DNA from: Ailanthus altissimus
Lineage: Eukaryota; Streptophyta; Magnoliopsida; Sapindales; Simaroubaceae
Direction of reading: 5' to 3'
Assembly (NCBI GenBank): GCA_946807835.1
Contig: OX327686.1
Span: 11,160,001-11,224,000, forward strand
Length of the DNA: 64,000 bases
The notes under the pieces were generated by a model. That model searched no databases. It saw only the letters and a list, made by a program, of their open reading frames with translations, and had not been told where the DNA came from. Of this stretch, positions 46,050-58,388 are shown in pieces (within the stretch, counting starts at the first letter, position 1; each line of letters begins with the position of its first letter). Both the position numbers and the translations under genes were made by a program.

Positions 46050-46760
46050 TTAAGTCCACTCAAATGATACATCTTTTGCTAAAAGGTTACAAAAAGGTTT
46101 AGATATAGCACTAAAAATTTTTATAAACCTCCTATAGAATCCAACATATCCTAAAACGGATCGGACTTCTCTAACTGTTTTTTGTGGAGGCAAATGTGTA
46201 ATGAGTTTGACTTTTGCCTTATCTACTTCAATTTCTTTAGAAGACACTACATGTCCCAAAAAAATTCCAGAAGTAACCATGTAATGACATTTTTTCTAAT
46301 TCAACACAAGACTCTTTTCTTCACATCTTTTTAAGACATTTTCTAAGTTTTCAAGACAATTATCAAAAGAATTTCCGAACACAGTTAAATCATCCTTGAA
46401 AACTTTTAAATAATGCTCAACCATGTCACTAAAAATGCTTAACATACATCTATGAAAAGTTACTAGGGCATTACAAAGTCCAAAAGGCATTCTTTTAAAA
46501 GCAAAGGTCCCAAAAGGCATGTGAATGTAGTCTTTTTTTGGTCCTCTAGTGCTATAGGAATTTGATAATAGCCAAAATAACCATCTAGAAAGTAATAGTA
46601 GGGATGTCCTCCTACTCTTACTATAATTTGATCAAGGAATAGTAAAAAAAAATGGTCTTTTCTAGTGGCCGAGTTCAACTTCCTATAATCTATACACATC
46701 CTCCAACTAGATGAGACTCGAGTTGGTATTAACTCATATTTGTCATTTTTAATGACTGTG
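46050..46760 (-). pseudogene. Athila reverse transcriptase, broken
   Basis: MCIDYRKLNSATRKDHFFLL, then GHPYYYFLDGYFGYYQIPIA, KRMPFGLCNALVTFHRCM and FSDMVEHYLKVFKDDLTVFG in order. The catalytic box is FKDD where FMDD or YVDD is usual. GIFLGHVVSSKEIEVDKAKV and GYVGFYRRFIKIFSAISKP follow. Three open pieces overlap in different frames. Confidence 0.9.
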
Positions 46761-46823
46761 ATTTCAGTTTTTTTGGTACTACCTGAGTAGGACTTACTTA
46801 CTATCTAAGATAAGATAGATGAT

Positions 46824-47460
46824 TTATACTTCAAGTAATTTGAGAACACCAGCTCTCACTACCTCTTTCATATGTAGATTTAATCTCTTTTGAGATTGTT
46901 GGGAAGTTTTGGCATTATCTTCTAGGTGTAATCTATGTGGACAAATCAAAGGATTAATGTCGTTTATGTCTTTTAAATTCCACCCAATTGCATTTTTATG
47001 CATGTTTAATAATTCAATCAACTTACTTTCTTGTTTGCTTGTGAGTGTAGAAGAGATTACCACCGGGTAAGTTTGTTTCTCTCTAAAAAATGCATATTTC
47101 AGTCCTTCAGGTAGAGGTTTTAACTCCAACTTTGAAATTTCATTCTGTTTATCCTCATTTTCTCCTAATTCTTCAAACTTTAGTTTTCATCCTTTATTTT
47201 CAATCACCTGTGCACAGTCAAGTAAAGAACATATGTCAGAGATTTCAGGATCTAATTGTAAATTTGACTCAAATGAATTTATTAAACACATTTCTAAGGG
47301 ATTGGTAGAACTCCCTTTTTGAATATGATCCTCTACAATCGTTTCAATCATGTCGTCTTCTTCACTTTCATCCTCCCCCTCATGTGGTTGCTTACACATA
47401 TCAAAAACATTGAGCTTAAGTGTCATGTTTTCAAATGAAAGCTTCATTACTCCATTCCTA
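46824..47460 (-). pseudogene. Athila protease-RT linker region
   Basis: Acidic segment with EGEDESEEDDMIETIVED, then LKPLPEGLKYAFFREKQTYP, WNLKDINDINPLICPHRLHL and MKEVVRAGVLKLLE, the usual stretch before RT in this lineage. One stop near 47187 and a frame change split it. Confidence 0.75.
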
Positions 47461-47760
47461 TAATTAATCAAAGCGTTAAAAGTTGCTTAAAATGGACGAC
47501 CCAAAATAATAGGTATCGAACTACATCCTTTAATAAGTTTTATGTCCAAGACAATAAAATCCAAAGGATATATGAATTTATCAACTTGAACTAAAACATC
47601 TTTCACAGTCCCTCTTAGTACTTTTATTAATCTATCGGCAAGCAAAAGAGTTACAGAAGTTGATTTTAACTCACCAAGATTAAGTTGCTAATAAACTGAA
47701 TACAACAGTAAATTCATACTAGCACCAAGATCAAGTAAGGTTGTTCAATTTTATGACTTC
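47461..47760 (-). pseudogene. Athila protease domain
   Basis: Read in nearly one frame: LLDLGASMNLLLYSVY with the active-site DLG (as in other Athila elements), then LLLADRLIKVLRGTVKDVLV and PLDFIVLDIK, ending in IILGRPF. A few stops replace Gln codons. Confidence 0.75.
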
Positions 47761-48369
47761 CAATAATACACAAAATTGTAGGACAACTAGTGTCTTTATA
47801 TTTCAAAGCATTATTGTTCTGAAGAATGACACTTACTTGTTCAGCTAAAAATGCTTTCTTTTTCACATTCAGTTTTCTTTTTACTATGCATAAATCCTTC
47901 AAACATTTTGCATAAGAGGGAACCTGTTTAATAGCATCCAATAAAAGAATATTAACTTTTACCTATTTGAAGATTTCAAAAATTTTAGGATTGTGATTCA
48001 TCTTCTTAGTATTACTTAATGCATTAGAAAATATGGGTGGAGATGAGGGTTTGGTGTTTTCTTCATTAGGTGTGGGTTCAATGCTTTTCTTACCCTTAGA
48101 GATTGATTCATCATTCTCATGAGGTTCAGGAATATCTTTTTCAACAATTTTACCATTCTGAAGAGTGATAACTGATAAGGCGTAATTGTATAAACTATTT
48201 TATCTTCCTAACTTGATATTTGTTCAATTTATCTCAATAATTGGTCTATTTATGCATATTAATGTTGTTTTATAGGTTGAAGCATTATCGGAGCAAATAT
48301 ACCGGAAAACGGGCGCAAACGGGAGCATTAGAGATAAAAATACGAATGGAGGCATTATTTGCTACATTG

Positions 48370-48504
48370 CAGCGCCGCAGCACTGGATTTCAGCGCCGCG
48401 GCGCCAATTGCTACAGTGCAGCGCCGCAGCACTGAATTTCAGCGCCGCGGCGCCAATTGCAGAAAGTGAGCGCCGCGGCATTGTATCGCAGCGCCGCGGC
48501 GCTG
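48370..48504 (+). repeat. GC-rich palindrome array in the LTR promoter region
   Basis: Six AGCGCCGC cores in 135 bases: near 48371, 48391, 48420, 48440, 48470 and 48490. Four extend to the palindromic AGCGCCGCGG type and two are AGCGCCGCAGCACT variants. The pair of variants repeats as a 49-base unit (48371 and 48420). They stand out sharply in AT-rich surroundings. Confidence 0.88.
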
Positions 48505-48555
48505 AATTCTGGGCACTCCTTAAGGGCATTTTTGTCCTCTTTTTGCAACCCTACC

Positions 48556-48563
48556 TATATAAA
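48556..48563 (+). promoter_or_regulatory. LTR TATA box
   Basis: TATATAAA in CTACCTATATAAACACCCAT, about 50 bases after the last GC palindrome. It is conserved in the other family copy, which supports it as the start-site element of the LTR. Confidence 0.65.
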
Positions 48564-51232
48564 CACCCATTGTTTAGCCAAAGGGAGAAGGAGGAGGAAA
48601 GGGGCAGTAGAGAGCACGAAAATAAACACTTCATTTGGGTCTTGGAAACAAGAATCAACAACAAGAGGCAAAAATCAAGGGGAAGAAGAAGAATTTCTGC
48701 ATTTTGGAGGAAGAACATCACCATTGCATCAAGGGAAATTTCTTCTTCTCTTCAAATTCGTATTTGTTGTTGATTCCAACATGTATAATGATGTTGTTAG
48801 ATGCTCTAAACTTATATTTTCAATTATGAACTAAGTTTTATTGCTAGGATTACAATGTGAACTCAATATGTAGCTTGGATTGATTATTTTTCCTTATTTA
48901 TCATATTGGTATGGAATTGTTCAATTTGTTCTATGCTAAATGCTTCTAATTACATGAAAATGTATTAGATTGATTAGGGAACCTTAATGAACTTGACAAA
49001 GGAAATTTTGTGTTGGCCATGGATAAATTGATGTATGATCATGGTGTAAAAGGCATGAGTTTCATATGAGATAGACATATACTCATAGGCATATATGACC
49101 ATTTAGAGAATTTGAACTTAATGAATCTTATTTCAATTTGATTATCATAGACATATAGATAGTTAATTGAATGAGATTTACTCACTTGACCTGCAAAAGA
49201 GGCTTGTGAGGATATTAGAGTTCTTGGTTGACATTCATATTGATAGTTCTAAGGGGAGTAGTTGGATTCAAGTGAAGTATTGAGGGATTATTGTAATCCT
49301 AGGTATCTGAGTATTTGTGCTATCACAATTGTTCTCCTTGCTCAATTCTTGTAATTATTATTATTTCTTGTTTAGTTAGTTTAGATATTAAAACCATTAA
49401 ATTGCCAATAGCTTTAATAAGAATAGGAGAACATAATTTTAGTACTTAGCAAGTAATAACAATTCCCCGTGGGATCGACACTCTACTTATCATATATTAC
49501 TTGTTGCGATAACGTGCACTTGCGTTAGTTTGTGTTATAGAAATCACACAACAATAACCGCTTTAACTTGATCCATGTGTTGGCTTCCTAAACTACATGC
49601 ATTTGAGTTATGTTATCCTTTAGGGTTTAGTTGTGGTTAAGAAGGAAATTTTTCTTTCTCATGAATGTTCAGTGCAGATGCAAATTTAGCAAAACTATCT
49701 TTCAAATTAGCAAATTTTTGAGCATTTTGAGAATTGATAAACTCTTACTTTTCAATGAATGCATGCAAAGTGTCTTCAAGATTTTTCTTAGGAGGTGGGA
49801 GATATGATGCTTCACCTTGATGGTTTTGAAATTTTTGGTGTGGTTGAAAAGGTGGTTGTGAAGTCTGTGCTTAAGTGTCATTCCTCAAACTAAAATTTGG
49901 GTGATTTCGCCATCCAAGATTGTAGTTTTATGAATATAGGTTATTTTTTGACTGCTTGAATGTGATTAGAACATTAGCTTATTCATGGAGACACTCCCTA
50001 AATGTAGGCAAAGTTGGGCAATCATTGGTAGAGTGATCATGGGTTTCACAAATGTGACACACAATTTCTTTAACAGATTTTAATTGACCACTCTTTTTTA
50101 TTTCTAACGTTTTGACTTTTCTAACTAGGGATGCTAATTTGGCTTAAAGGTCATGGTCTTCCCTAAGATGATAAATACTCTTACTAGATGTAGTGGTTTA
50201 ATTTTTGCTAGGTGCTTCACAAGTACCAACAGTGTCCCAATTTTGAGCATTTCTGCTAGTAAGTCTAAATAGTTCATTGCCTCTTCTAGGGACAAGTATT
50301 AAGTAATTCTTTATACCTTTCCCTACATTGATAAAGGGTCTCTCCTGGGTTTTGGGCAAAAGTGATAATTTATCTTTTGAAAGAATTTATTCTATGGGAA
50401 GGAAAAAATAATTTCAAGAATTATTGTTGCATCTCATCCTATAAAGAAATAGATCTTAATCTAAGGTTTTGTAACCATGTTTTAGCTTTATCTTAGAAAG
50501 AAAAAGGACAAATCTTAAGTCGAAATGTGTTCATGCTATAATTTTGGTCATTATACGTGTTACACACTTCTTCAAATTTTCTTAGATGTAGATAAGGGTT
50601 CTCTGAATCTAAGCCATGAAAAGTGGGTAAGAGTTGGATAATGTCTGGCTTAAAATTAAAATGTGTTACATCCGGAGGAAAAATTAAGAAATATGGTGCA
50701 CTGGTTCGTGTAAGGTTCATATAATCTCTAAGTGTCCTAGGTCAGTTATGGTCATTATGTTAGGACTGATTGTCCTTTGGGTCTATGAGTCCCTCAATTT
50801 GATTTTTGGTCATGGAGTTAATTGGTGAAGAATGAGAAGATTAAGGAGAATCCAACAAATTATCAAAGTAAGTTCCGAAATTACCTTTCACTAAACGATG
50901 AGAATTAGGATATCGAAACCAACTGCTCATATAAAGAAATAAAATAAAATACAATAACAATAAATAATACAAATAAGAGAAAATAAAATAAAATATTAAA
51001 CACGGGTAAATAAAATAGGCAAAACTAAAATAAAAAAAATAAAGATAAATAATTAGAAGTTAAATTTGCCAATGTTAGATTATATAATAAAAAGTTAAGA
51101 AATAAATAGTAGGAGGCTAAGCCTTCCATAAAAATAAAAAGCGAATAATAAATAAAGTAAAGTAAATTAGGAAGCTTAACCTTCTATGAAAATAAAAAGC
51201 GAATAATAAAATAAAAAAATTATTAATTTCAC

Positions 51233-51251
51233 TTCCCCAGCAACGATGGCA
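51233..51251 (-). other. Athila primer-binding site
   Basis: On the minus strand TGCCATCGTTGCTGGGGA lies a few bases after the 5' LTR. It matches 14 of 18 positions of the tRNA-Asp-complementary site TGGCGCCGTTGCCGGGGA used by Athila-type elements. Confidence 0.75.
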
Positions 51252-51257
51252 AAAACT

Positions 51258-52687
51258 TGACACGTCCAGAAAATATGAGTTTATTTTCAAGTGTGGATTG
51301 TCGAAGTAATAAATAACCTTGTGAGAACAGAGTCGACCTACGGGGAAGTAGAATTAAAATTACAAATTATAAATACTTTAAAAACAATTAATGCAGAATA
51401 AGATGTTTGCAAATATTAATTCAATTGACAAATTCAAATAAAAGCTAAGTTTAGGGGATCCACTTTTGGCATAAGAAGTAAGAATATATTTAATTTTTTT
51501 TATAACTCAATTGAAATCCTCACACAAATGTGGTTCCGACCGGAAGATATAACAATTAAAGTTCATCATTATTTATATATTAATTAGTATTTATTTCTTT
51601 CAATTATTATACACCAAATCTTATAAATGGGTTCAAGTATTTATTATGCCAATCTTTATATTTGTCTATAATAAATTAAGACTCCTACTTTACAAGAAAT
51701 ACTATATACTCTAAATATTGTAAATGGTTTCTAGAATTCATTGTGCCAACTATAAAAGTTGTCTATAATTAATCAAGAGGCACCACTTTAGAAGAAAGTG
51801 TATTAATATTACAAACAAAATAAATACATCATATATAATTTTGTATAACTTAAGAATGAAGCATTAAATTCATGAATAAGAGTTAAATATATCTTATTAC
51901 CTTACCAAGAGTTTCATTCTTTCACCTTAGCATAAAACAAATTACTTGAACCTAATAAAACTAAAGAAAAAGAAAAGAAATGGAAGAAGAGATAACATGA
52001 TTTTAGAATAATAAACAAGAGAAATAATATTACAAAGAAATAATACAAAAGATAAGTGTTTTAAACTTAAATCTAGTTCTCTAATTACATCTTTTGGGCA
52101 TAAAGATGCTATCTATTTGTTAGAAAACATGGATAAATCGAGACAAATAAAAAGGGAACCACTTGAATAATAAAAGTCAAGAATGGTAGTAAATAATTTA
52201 CATTGATTATCATTAATGCATCCACTTGATTATCCAATTTAGAATTGATATGATTCGAATTAGCTGTCACTCAAAACATCAAAGTTATAGATAAGTCTCT
52301 TATCTTTTCAAATTGAGTTGTCTTATATGTATTACATATGTTTTGCTATAGTTATGGGTCAAATACTGCTGACTGTTCGGACTGGGCCTATACTGCAAAT
52401 CAGTTCTGTTCTAAGCCATTTTGTACCCTCTAAATGCTCGAATTACAAATGTTTTTTGAAATAAAATATGTTAACCCATTGAGTCAGCTCTTCACAGAAT
52501 CAAGAATCACTCCAAATGGATCTTTAGGTAGAAAGTTAGGCCTATTTTATTGAACCTACCATAAAACAGTTAAAAACTAATTAGGTACAATATTATAAAC
52601 ATACTTAATTAGGGGGGTTAAAGACACTAGTAATATAAAACAATGATGTAAAACTCATATTAAATGTGTAATTTCAAGTGTTCATCA
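51258..52687 (-). repeat. Athila 5' LTR
   Basis: 1430 bp, plus-strand ends TGACACGTCC...TTCATCA; the partner of 39714-41143 in the same orientation. Confidence 0.93.
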
Positions 52688-53843
52688 CTTACATCCACGA
52701 GTAGAGCTTATTAGCAAAATCCACTATATTAAGAAGATGTTACAAAACATAAGTTACAACAAGAATAATGTCACTCATGAGCTAAGATCTCCTATGTTCT
52801 TTCAAAGAATAATGTTACTCATGAGTTAGGATCTCTTATGTTCTTCCTCTATTCGAACTTGTAAGGACCATTTCTTATGCTTTGATGGATGTTTTCTTAG
52901 TAAGAATAAAAGGCGATTCTTCAGGATTTATCAAATGGTTGGAGGTTGTCTAGTAGGGTATAGAGTAAACCCTAATATGAAAATGAAGAGCAAGAGTGGA
53001 GAATGAGTGAATATGGAAAAGTGGAGTAATGAATCATTTAGCTTATCCCCTCATTCTCTTGGATAAAGTGAGACTTTTATAATAGAGGTGAGTCTTTTAG
53101 TGAAGAAGGAGTTGGCCTAGAGATTACTCCTCAAAGGCGACACGTGGTGACATTCAATTGGAGATTCGTCCCTTTAACAATGGGCATTTTAGAGAATTGA
53201 TTAGATGGGGGCATATGGGTAATTGTACCCTATAATATTTGGAGTACTAGGTATCTTGTGATTAGGTACTTTTTGAAGTGACCAGGTTATTTTTGGTAAG
53301 CAGTTGGGAGTACTGAATGGGTTGTAGACTCTGTTCTCCTAAGCTCAGTGGATTCAATACTAAATTATCCTAACAACTTCAGCAGCCCTATTTCTTATGT
53401 TAACATGGGATAAGGACAATAACCTAACACATGCTAATGTAGATGATTGCTATTGGCTCTTTGGAGTTTTTTTTATTACACCTTATCCTCAAGTCCAATC
53501 ATCGACTAACATGGCTTTAGCTAGACCATTAATGGGACTCAATGGTGACGTGGTAGAGCCTGAACTCTATTGATGTGTGTATCTATTGGTAGGCTCAATG
53601 ATGATGTGGCAGACGACTTATCCACAATGATGTGTCCTTTGACAACAATATTGAATGGCAACAAGTATCCTAGCGCGGGTCCAATTCGATAGCCTTTCTA
53701 AGCTGAATTATGAAAACCCAAGTATTTGGTCTCGTACTCAGTCCATTAAGATAGTCTGTTTTTAATTAGGTTGGCCATGGAGGAATTTGGGTCTAATAGC
53801 CAAATTAGACTTTTTGTATATAATCCAAGTGTCACTTAATTTT
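52688..53843 (-). repeat. Tat-like LTR, cut by the Athila insertion
   Basis: On the minus strand it starts TGACACTTGGATTATATAC at 53843 and contains a TATA motif near 53078. It matches the LTR at 33960-36433. At 52688 it meets the Athila 5' LTR; the sequence resumes across the Athila element at 39713 (CGTGGATGTAAG joins GTAGGCTTTTAGG). It contains a 44-bp tandem duplication at 52761-52804 and 52805-52848 (AAGAATAATG core). Confidence 0.65.
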
Positions 53844-55639
53844 TCTCGCCGGCAAAGGCTTTTTTTAAAGTTATGGTACTTTGAAGTCATTTTTACTTTA
53901 AAATTGAAGTGCTAGTTATTAAATAAAAACAATTCATTAATATTGTTTCATAAACATAAATTTGAAGGAAATAAAAATAATTTTTTATTATTTTTATATA
54001 GATTTTTTAATTTCTCAAATAATTTTGAATTAAAATTAACTCAACTTTAGAATTTTACATTTATTAAATATTTATTTATTGTACTTCTAAAATTGAGTAT
54101 AAACAAAATAATTTAAGATGGCGTTTAATTCTCAAAACTGTCTGAAGTGCCATCCATGTAAGCAATGCAAGATTCTTTACTAGGGACGAAAACGTACAAT
54201 GCAGAAAAATGGTGGAAATATCCAGAAGTGTGCAAGGCAAACGTACATGCACAACTTGTCCCAACCCAAACATAAATAATACGAGGAGGAAAGTCACAAC
54301 CCACTGAGCGTAACAACCACCTCAAACTCAATTATGTTATTCTAACAGTTATTTTCTACGAACACTTTCTGCCATACAAGTATTTGGGATGCACAATCAT
54401 AATGAATTGACGAATAGACAACAACTCCTTTTGATCCGAGTATTTATCCTATCCATTAAAGATTATATGAGTGAATTAATATGAGTATTAATTCATAAAA
54501 TTTTATTAACTGACACAAGCAAACTATTAAAAAATTTGCAAAGCACATTTACTCCAATCCGTCATACTTCTCTCAAATTCCTTTAAGAAAAAAGGGCAGC
54601 TTGCTAGTAAACTACAGCAACAACTTGGGCAAAAGGGGCCATTAATTCCACAACAAAGAAGCGTCTAAATTGATGTGATATTTGGCTTGCCAGTGGCAGA
54701 GGCATCTAACAAGTTATAAACTAGTTATTGTTTAATACTGGATCCGATCAATTAGGTAGAATTGCCAAATCTCGTTCGGATGAGGGACTAATCTTTGTCG
54801 GATACTTGTTCCCTCCTTTGTCCATACGGTGAGGTGCACTTGTTATCGACAATATATAGCCCCCCACCAACTTTGGTGCTTCGTTCCATTTTTAGAACTG
54901 TAACTCTTGGATTACGTGTACATTCTAAAACTAGTTGATTAGACAACGGACTTAGAAAAGCTAGCACCATCTATCAAACTTATGTGGAGAATGTTCTAAT
55001 TTAGTGGTAACGAAAGGTGGTCACAATTTTTGTATTTGATTTAAATTTAGCGAATGTAGATTAAAAAATAATTTAAATAATAAAAGTGTCGAATATAAAT
55101 TTACAAATAATTAAATGAATCAAATTAAGATTTGCAAACCCAGATTCACTAATTATTTTACAATTTGTTAATATTTATATTATTGAATAAGATACGAATT
55201 TAACGGTTTGCCGATAATCATTTTATCCTTTTAACTTAGAAGGCTTTCAACAGCATCTAAGAGTGATAAATAATTAACACAAAATTTCATTATTTTTTTG
55301 AAAAGATACGAATTTAATGGTATATCGATGTATCTTTCTAACTAATTATGATTTTGTTTATAATTTTTTTAAACTTTCTTGAACCTTTTAAATATATACA
55401 TTTATCTTAAGTATATTAGCCCACATAGCCAACTTCTTCTAAAAGATAGACCGTTAACTAAATTATAATATCAAGAGAAAAAAATGTGAAAAGTATTTTT
55501 TAAATAAATATAAAATAATAATAATGTTATGTTGCAACGTGTCCAAGTTATCAGGGTCAACAAGATAAGAACACAAATTATTTAAAAAGTAATTCATTCT
55601 AATAATAACAATTTGGACATACTTTATTAAAATTGAGAG
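53844..55639. other. No gene recognised
   Basis: Short minus-strand open frames at 54076-54331 and 54788-54970 show no family motif. These parts are less AT-rich than their surroundings and could be remains of host sequence, but I cannot name them. The 3' end of the CACTA element should lie here, yet no CACTAC terminus was found. Confidence 0.4.
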
Positions 55640-57579
55640 TTAGAAGAAATTACTATTGTATCAAAATATGATAATTATAAGATTTTAATCCTTGAATTCT
55701 CAAATTATACATAGACTACAAAGTTCTTAAAGTTTAAATAGTAACCATCACGCACTTAATATTTGCCCATCTTTCGCAAAAAATTTTATTTTCAACCCTA
55801 CTCAATGTGAAACAAGCTATAAGTAAGTATTGTTATTTTTTTAATTAGATCCAATTCTATCTTTATCTCTATTTTCATAAGATCAAATCTTATATTAACA
55901 CCATCTTCAGTCTTATCAAGAATGTTTAACAAAGTACTATGGATGTTTTCACACATTTTTTTTTTTATGTGCATAACATCTAATTGAAGGTGAATACACA
56001 TATATTTCTAATATAGGAGTTCAAAAAATATTGACTCCTTCTTCCAATGGTATTCATTATCCCTAATTTGTGCATCTCTATTTCATTCTTGCTCTTCTAT
56101 TTCTTTTTTTTTTCTTTCTATTTTTTCATATGTATGGTTAATATTGTCCATTGCAGATAATATTTGCTCACCACTTAACAGATCATGGGGAGATTTGATC
56201 TCTTGTTTATTATTAAATGCTTTCTTCTACATTCAATATAGATGATTTATCGAAAGAAGTATATATGGCCCATATAATGAATCTTCTTAGAGTGTTAAAG
56301 TCTACATATGAAATTTTACTTCTTACAATATTGACATGTGTGATATTCTTTTTATGGTACAACTGAAAAAGTTATCATACACAGAAAAATCACTTATTAT
56401 CCACAACACAGCCTTCAATGTAAAATACTCTTTCTTATTTACATCATAAGTCTGAACTTCCAACATCCTAAATAGTTTTAAGGTCATTAACTAATGGAGC
56501 CAAATATATGTCAATGTTATTATCCAGATGATGATGGCTAGAAATTAACAAAGACAACATCATGAATTTTCGCTTCATACACAACCACGATAAAATGTTA
56601 TAATTGGTGAGTAAAATTGGCCAAAAATTATATGTACTGTTAAAAGATTTATAAGGATTGATGCCATCAGCTGAAAAAGCCAATATAAGGTTTCTATTCT
56701 CAAATACAAATTCATGCCATTTTTTGTCAACAAACTACCAGATAGTGGAGTCAGTAGGATGACAAAGCATACCATTGTTAAGTCTCTAATATGCATGACA
56801 TGTCCAGGTTTTGGCGGTCTGTGATGATTGAAACATATATCTTAACCTTGGAATAATTAGAAAGTACCACAATACTTTAGCTAGAATTTTGGTTTTTCTT
56901 TTAGCCTTCTACTTATCCTGACTCTTCCACCTTGAACTTTCATATGAAGGACATTTATTTACATACTTTTAATTCTTCTTGAATAAGATACATATAATTG
57001 GGCATATGTATATTTTTTCATAACCCATGCCTAATGCACAAAGTATCTTTTTAGCATCATAAGTTTATGAAGATAGCAAATTTTGTTCAAGTAGAATATC
57101 ATGTACACAACTTAACAACTAAAAAACAAGCACTAGTCTGATTAACTATATCTCCCTTTTAAATTATACAACTTCATTAGTCTAGATAACTTTGTGTACT
57201 TAGAGCATCCGAGATAAAAAAGTTTATTAATGCTTTCCAAAAGTCATCTATAGGATCCATCAGCAAAATCATATTACCTATATACTTCATGCACTATTTG
57301 AATAGTTTCAGCAAAGTCATTTTTCACATCTTGGCCATTGTGCTATGGGGAAGTCAATTCTTCTCTATGCCAATACCAAGTGTTATAATTATTATAAATA
57401 CCAAACATAAACAGATAATCTTTAACTTCACGTGGAGATGGAACAAAAATGTTAAGACATTTTATGCAAGGATATCTTATCAAATTATGATTATCTAAAT
57501 GTGGTATTGCAAATTTTAAGATTTCTTAGACATATTCTTCATATTCTTTATTATTGCATAACATCCAAGATTTATCCAT
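55640..57579 (-). pseudogene. TNP2-type CACTA transposase, broken
   Basis: Cuts and rejoins the transposon ends. On the minus strand it starts at ATG 57579 with the transposase-associated domain (WMLCNNKEYEEYVRNLK). The TNP2 core follows: KILCALGMGYEKIYICP, KAKRKTKILAKVLWYF, FSADGINPYKSFNSTYNFWP, YNILSWLCMKRKFMMLSLLI and DIYLAPLVNDLK. The late part reads LDVMHIKKKMCENIHSTLLN, then ACFTLSRVENKIFCE and RIQGLKSYNYHILIQ. All blocks are in family order but spread over several frames with many stops, so it cannot make active enzyme. Confidence 0.87.
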
Positions 57580-58026
57580 GTTAAGATAAAATTAAAACGA
57601 ATCCTGGACCAATTTAGAAGTTATGTAAGAATATAATATGAATTCATTTATAAATTATTATGAAATTTATCTAAGGCAAACGTCTTCGCCATATTATAAA
57701 ATAACACTAGATATTGTCCTTATTAAAAATTCTCATGCTCACATAGTCAATCGAATAGTATACTTAGTATTGCGCTATCATTTCCTAAGTACAAACCACT
57801 CTAATGCCCATTTGAAAACACCAATGGAATTTGCGTCAGCATTTCTAGTTAATATATCAAGTATATCGTAATTTTAATTGAACATGTGAGTATGAATATG
57901 GTTTCAAATAATTTTCAACTACTCTAGATCAATGAAAACGCTATTGGGATAATGCATGTAAATAATTATATATATACACCAAAAAAAAACAAAATGATGT
58001 TAACACAAACCAAACCAACTTAACAC

Positions 58027-58388
58027 CAAGAATGGGCAAAAAACTGGGGAACCAAACCGAGCCTGAAAAATTTAACTGAACTGACTAGTTCGGTTTGATT
58101 TTTTTCTTGGTTGATTTGGTCTCGGTCTTTTAATTTAAAAAACTGAACTGAAAAATTGAATTTTTAAGAAATAATAATAATAAATTAAAAAAACCGAACC
58201 AAAATAAGCCTAAATTATGTATATTTGAGCTTAATAAAAAAACCAAAAATCGAACATATAAACTGAATCGAATCAAATCAATTCGGTTCACTATAAATTC
58301 AATTCGGTTTTCAATTTTAATTTTACAAAATCGATTGAGTTGATTCAATTTTCAGTTCATACAATAGAACTAGGTTTGCCTACCCCTA
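58027..58388. mobile_element. hAT-like MITE (TTCGGTT/AACCGAA-rich)
   Basis: A 362-bp non-coding segment rich in AACCGAAC and TTCGGTT motifs. Its ends are imperfect inverted repeats (AAGAATGGGCAAA on the left, AGGGGTAGGCAAA as reverse complement on the right), similar to the AGGGGTGGGCAAA ends of plant hAT MITEs. Flanking octamers CTTAACAC (58019-58026) and CCTAAGAC (58389-58396) agree at six of eight positions, consistent with an 8-bp target duplication. It lies inside the CACTA element. Confidence 0.5.

Larger units (their letters stand above)
48173..49553 (+). repeat. Solo LTR (family 2) inserted in Athila gag
   Basis: 1381 bp starting TGATAAGGCGTAATTGTATA and ending AGAAATCACACAACA, with a perfect 5-bp duplication ATAAC at 48168-48172 and 49554-49558. 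It is the same family as 22758-25033 in the opposite orientation, without the internal duplication. It is younger than the Athila element. Its GC-rich palindromes are better preserved than those in the other copy. Confidence 0.93.
47761..50930 (-). pseudogene. Athila gag, split by a solo LTR
   Basis: Starts at ATG 50930 (MSSWFRYPN). The gag domain is clear at 50720-50493: PDVTHFNFKPDIIQLLPTFH and LHLRKFEEVCNTYND. A zinc knuckle CHICETHDHSTNDC lies at 50059-50018 with C-x2-C-x4-H-x4-C spacing. The insertion of the LTR at 48173-49553 cuts gag; the C-terminal part continues to about 47761 with AIKQVPSYAKCLKDLCIVKR. Several stops are present. Confidence 0.85.
39714..52687 (-). mobile_element. Athila-type Ty3/gypsy retrotransposon with a host gene copy
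   Basis: Complete-length minus-strand element with paired 1430-bp LTRs (39714-41143 and 51258-52687). It has a primer-binding site resembling tRNA-Asp, then gag, protease, RT, RNase H, integrase, an unidentified frame, a LOG-like gene copy, a polypurine tract and the 3' LTR. Flanking pentamers CCTAC (39709-39713) and CTTAC (52688-52692) are a near-perfect target duplication. A 1381-bp solo LTR of another family interrupts gag. All genes are broken, the integrase has lost a catalytic Asp, and the LTRs differ at roughly one base in every eight to ten in the parts compared by eye, so it is old. It inserted into Tat-like LTR sequence. Confidence 0.93.

Noticed and set aside
54076..54331. Overlapping minus-strand frames of 68-73 codons
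   Set aside because: No recognisable domain, no splice context and no family match; kept only as part of an unexplained stretch.
57638..57871. 77-codon plus-strand frame
   Set aside because: Antisense to sequence just upstream of the CACTA transposase start; no motif.
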